Of a stretch of DNA of 8,267 nucleotides, positions 7,254-8,267 are shown in pieces. A program made the translations under genes and the position numbers. The stretch is from an uncultured Ruminococcus sp. Lineage in GTDB: Bacteria > Bacillota > Clostridia > Oscillospirales > Ruminococcaceae. The DNA is taken from NCBI GenBank assembly GCA_947173865.1, contig CAMWGS010000081.1:1-8267 (forward strand). The letters run 5' to 3'. How positions within the stretch are numbered: position 1 is the stretch's first letter; every line of letters begins with the position of its first letter. The notes below the pieces were generated by a model. The model was not told the origin of the DNA and did not search any database. It saw only the letters and a program-made list of their open reading frames with translations.

Positions 7254-8219
7254 ATGAAAAAATTGTTTGTTGAAAATTTAATGTTCAGTCTTAATGCGAC
7301 TGTTCCCATATTCATGATGATGATATTCGGCTGGTTTGTCCGTAAAGCAGACCTGCTTGACAAACATTCAACAGCTCAGATAAATAAATTTGTTTTCCGT
7401 ACACTTCTTCTCGCTCTGCTGTTCATGGACTTGTCAACGGCAGATTTCCGTGCGGTATGGGATACTAAATTTGTTGTTTTCTGTATAACCGCCACACTTA
7501 TAAGCGTAGGAATTGCTTTTATTTATTCGTTTGTCAACAAAGACAAATCCGAACGGGGTGAAATAATTCAGGCGTCATACAGGAGCAGTGCCGCAATACT
7601 GGGAATTGCTTTTGTAAAAAATATATACGGTGAGGCTGCTATGGCTGCTCTTATGATTGTCGGAACTGTACCGATTTACAATATAATTGCAGTCGTCACA
7701 CTTTCGCTGACCTCTCCCGACAAAAACAACGTAAAATCAGGAAAAACACTGTTCCTGAACACTCTGAAAGGTATAGTGACAAATCCGATTATACTTGGTA
7801 TTGCTGTAGGTATTATATGGTCACTTCTGAAAATTCCACAGCCTGTAATACTTTCAAAATCCGTTTCGTATCTCGCAAATATGGCAACTCCCCTCTCACT
7901 TATCGCACTCGGTGCGTCGTTTAAATTTGAGGACGCTAAAGGAAAACTGCCTGTTACTCTTGGTATTGTCTTTATTAAACTTGTGCTTTTCTGTGGTATA
8001 TTCTTACCGATTGCCGTTAAACTCGGTTTCAGAGGTGAAAAACTTATTGCAATACTCGTCATGCTCGGCAGTGCAACAACAGGAAGTTGTTTTGTTATGT
8101 CCAGAAATTTCGGTCATAAAGGTACAATAACCGCTTTCACCGTAATGCTTACAACCCTTTGCAGTGCCTTTACACTTACAACATGGCTCTTTATTCTTAA
8201 ATCACTTGAATATATATAA
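7254..8219 (+). CDS. AEC (auxin efflux carrier) family permease
   Basis: Hydrophobic protein of about 320 aa with roughly ten membrane segments in two five-helix halves, the layout of the AEC/Mem_trans family. Family-like segments are the N-terminal NATVPIFMMMIFGWFVRK, NPIILGIAVGIIW mid-protein, PLSLIALGASF, and the late LGSATTGSCFVMSRNFG in the second crossover region. Bacterial members include malate and other organic-anion carriers, but the substrate here cannot be read from the sequence. The start is uncertain. GTG 7251 and ATG 7254 sit 1-4 nt after the potD stop with no properly spaced SD. TTG 7263 is preceded by GGTGAT (7250-7255, complementary to the 16S tail) with a 7-nt gap, and would give an N-terminus MFVENLMFSLNA. 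All three make it the last gene of the pot operon, probably translated by coupling. No terminator is visible in the remaining 48 nt. Confidence 0.88.
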   Translation: MKKLFVENLMFSLNATVPIFMMMIFGWFVRKADLLDKHSTAQINKFVFRTLLLALLFMDLSTADFRAVWDTKFVVFCITATLISVGIAFIYSFVNKDKSERGEIIQASYRSSAAILGIAFVKNIYGEAAMAALMIVGTVPIYNIIAVVTLSLTSPDKNNVKSGKTLFLNTLKGIVTNPIILGIAVGIIWSLLKIPQPVILSKSVSYLANMATPLSLIALGASFKFEDAKGKLPVTLGIVFIKLVLFCGIFLPIAVKLGFRGEKLIAILVMLGSATTGSCFVMSRNFGHKGTITAFTVMLTTLCSAFTLTTWLFILKSLEYI

Positions 8220-8267
8220 GAATTTTTTGTCTATTTTATACAAGCATATATCAGAAAATTTTTTGTT

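Noticed and set aside
8220..8267. Two similar T-rich stretches (GAATTTTTTGT at 8220-8230 and GAAAATTTTTTGTT at the window end) after the AEC gene.
   Set aside because: No stem precedes either T run, so they do not form a terminator within the visible sequence. Low-complexity AT-rich DNA explains the similarity, and the window ends here.

Overview
The window looks like a chromosomal segment of a low-GC Gram-positive anaerobe. It is most likely a Clostridia/Ruminococcus-type (Oscillospiraceae) organism. The grounds are AT-rich intergenic DNA, strong GGAGG-type Shine-Dalgarno sites, TTG starts, a Gram-positive style lipoprotein substrate-binding protein, and the general look of the proteins. The genus is an inference and was not tested. 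All seven recognisable genes lie on the + strand. I see no tRNA, rRNA, insertion sequence, CRISPR array, phage gene or broken gene.

Layout. (1) Positions 75-1460: glmM, phosphoglucosamine mutase, closed by an intrinsic terminator at 1478-1517. (2) Positions 1518-1706: a regulatory gap with an imperfect inverted repeat and a near-consensus sigma-A promoter (TTGACG, 17 nt, TATAAT). (3) Positions 1707-3215: a two-TM, coiled-coil, Wzz-like polysaccharide chain-length/co-polymerase type protein, standing alone with no kinase or glycosyltransferase beside it. It is followed by a strong 13-bp hairpin with a weak T tract. (4) Positions 3300-7249: a tightly packed polyamine (spermidine/putrescine) ABC importer, potA-potB-potC-potD. 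(5) Positions 7251/7254-8219: an AEC (auxin efflux carrier) family permease that starts within a few bases of the potD stop and so looks like a fifth gene of the operon.

How they work together. PotA (ATPase), PotB and PotC (permeases) and PotD (extracellular binding lipoprotein) make one importer. Start/stop spacing from potA through the AEC gene is -1 to 16 nt at every junction, which implies one mRNA with translational coupling. No promoter is evident between the hairpin and potA. Pot transcription may therefore come partly from read-through of the wzz-like promoter past that hairpin, or from a promoter I cannot recognise.

The main oddities are a PotD with both an N-terminal lipobox and a C-terminal transmembrane helix; the AEC carrier attached to the pot operon; a PotC start that should be the TTG at 5172; and the orphan Wzz-like gene with its own strong promoter. 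I found no convincing wholly new system. Most of the window is a recognisable housekeeping and transport locus.
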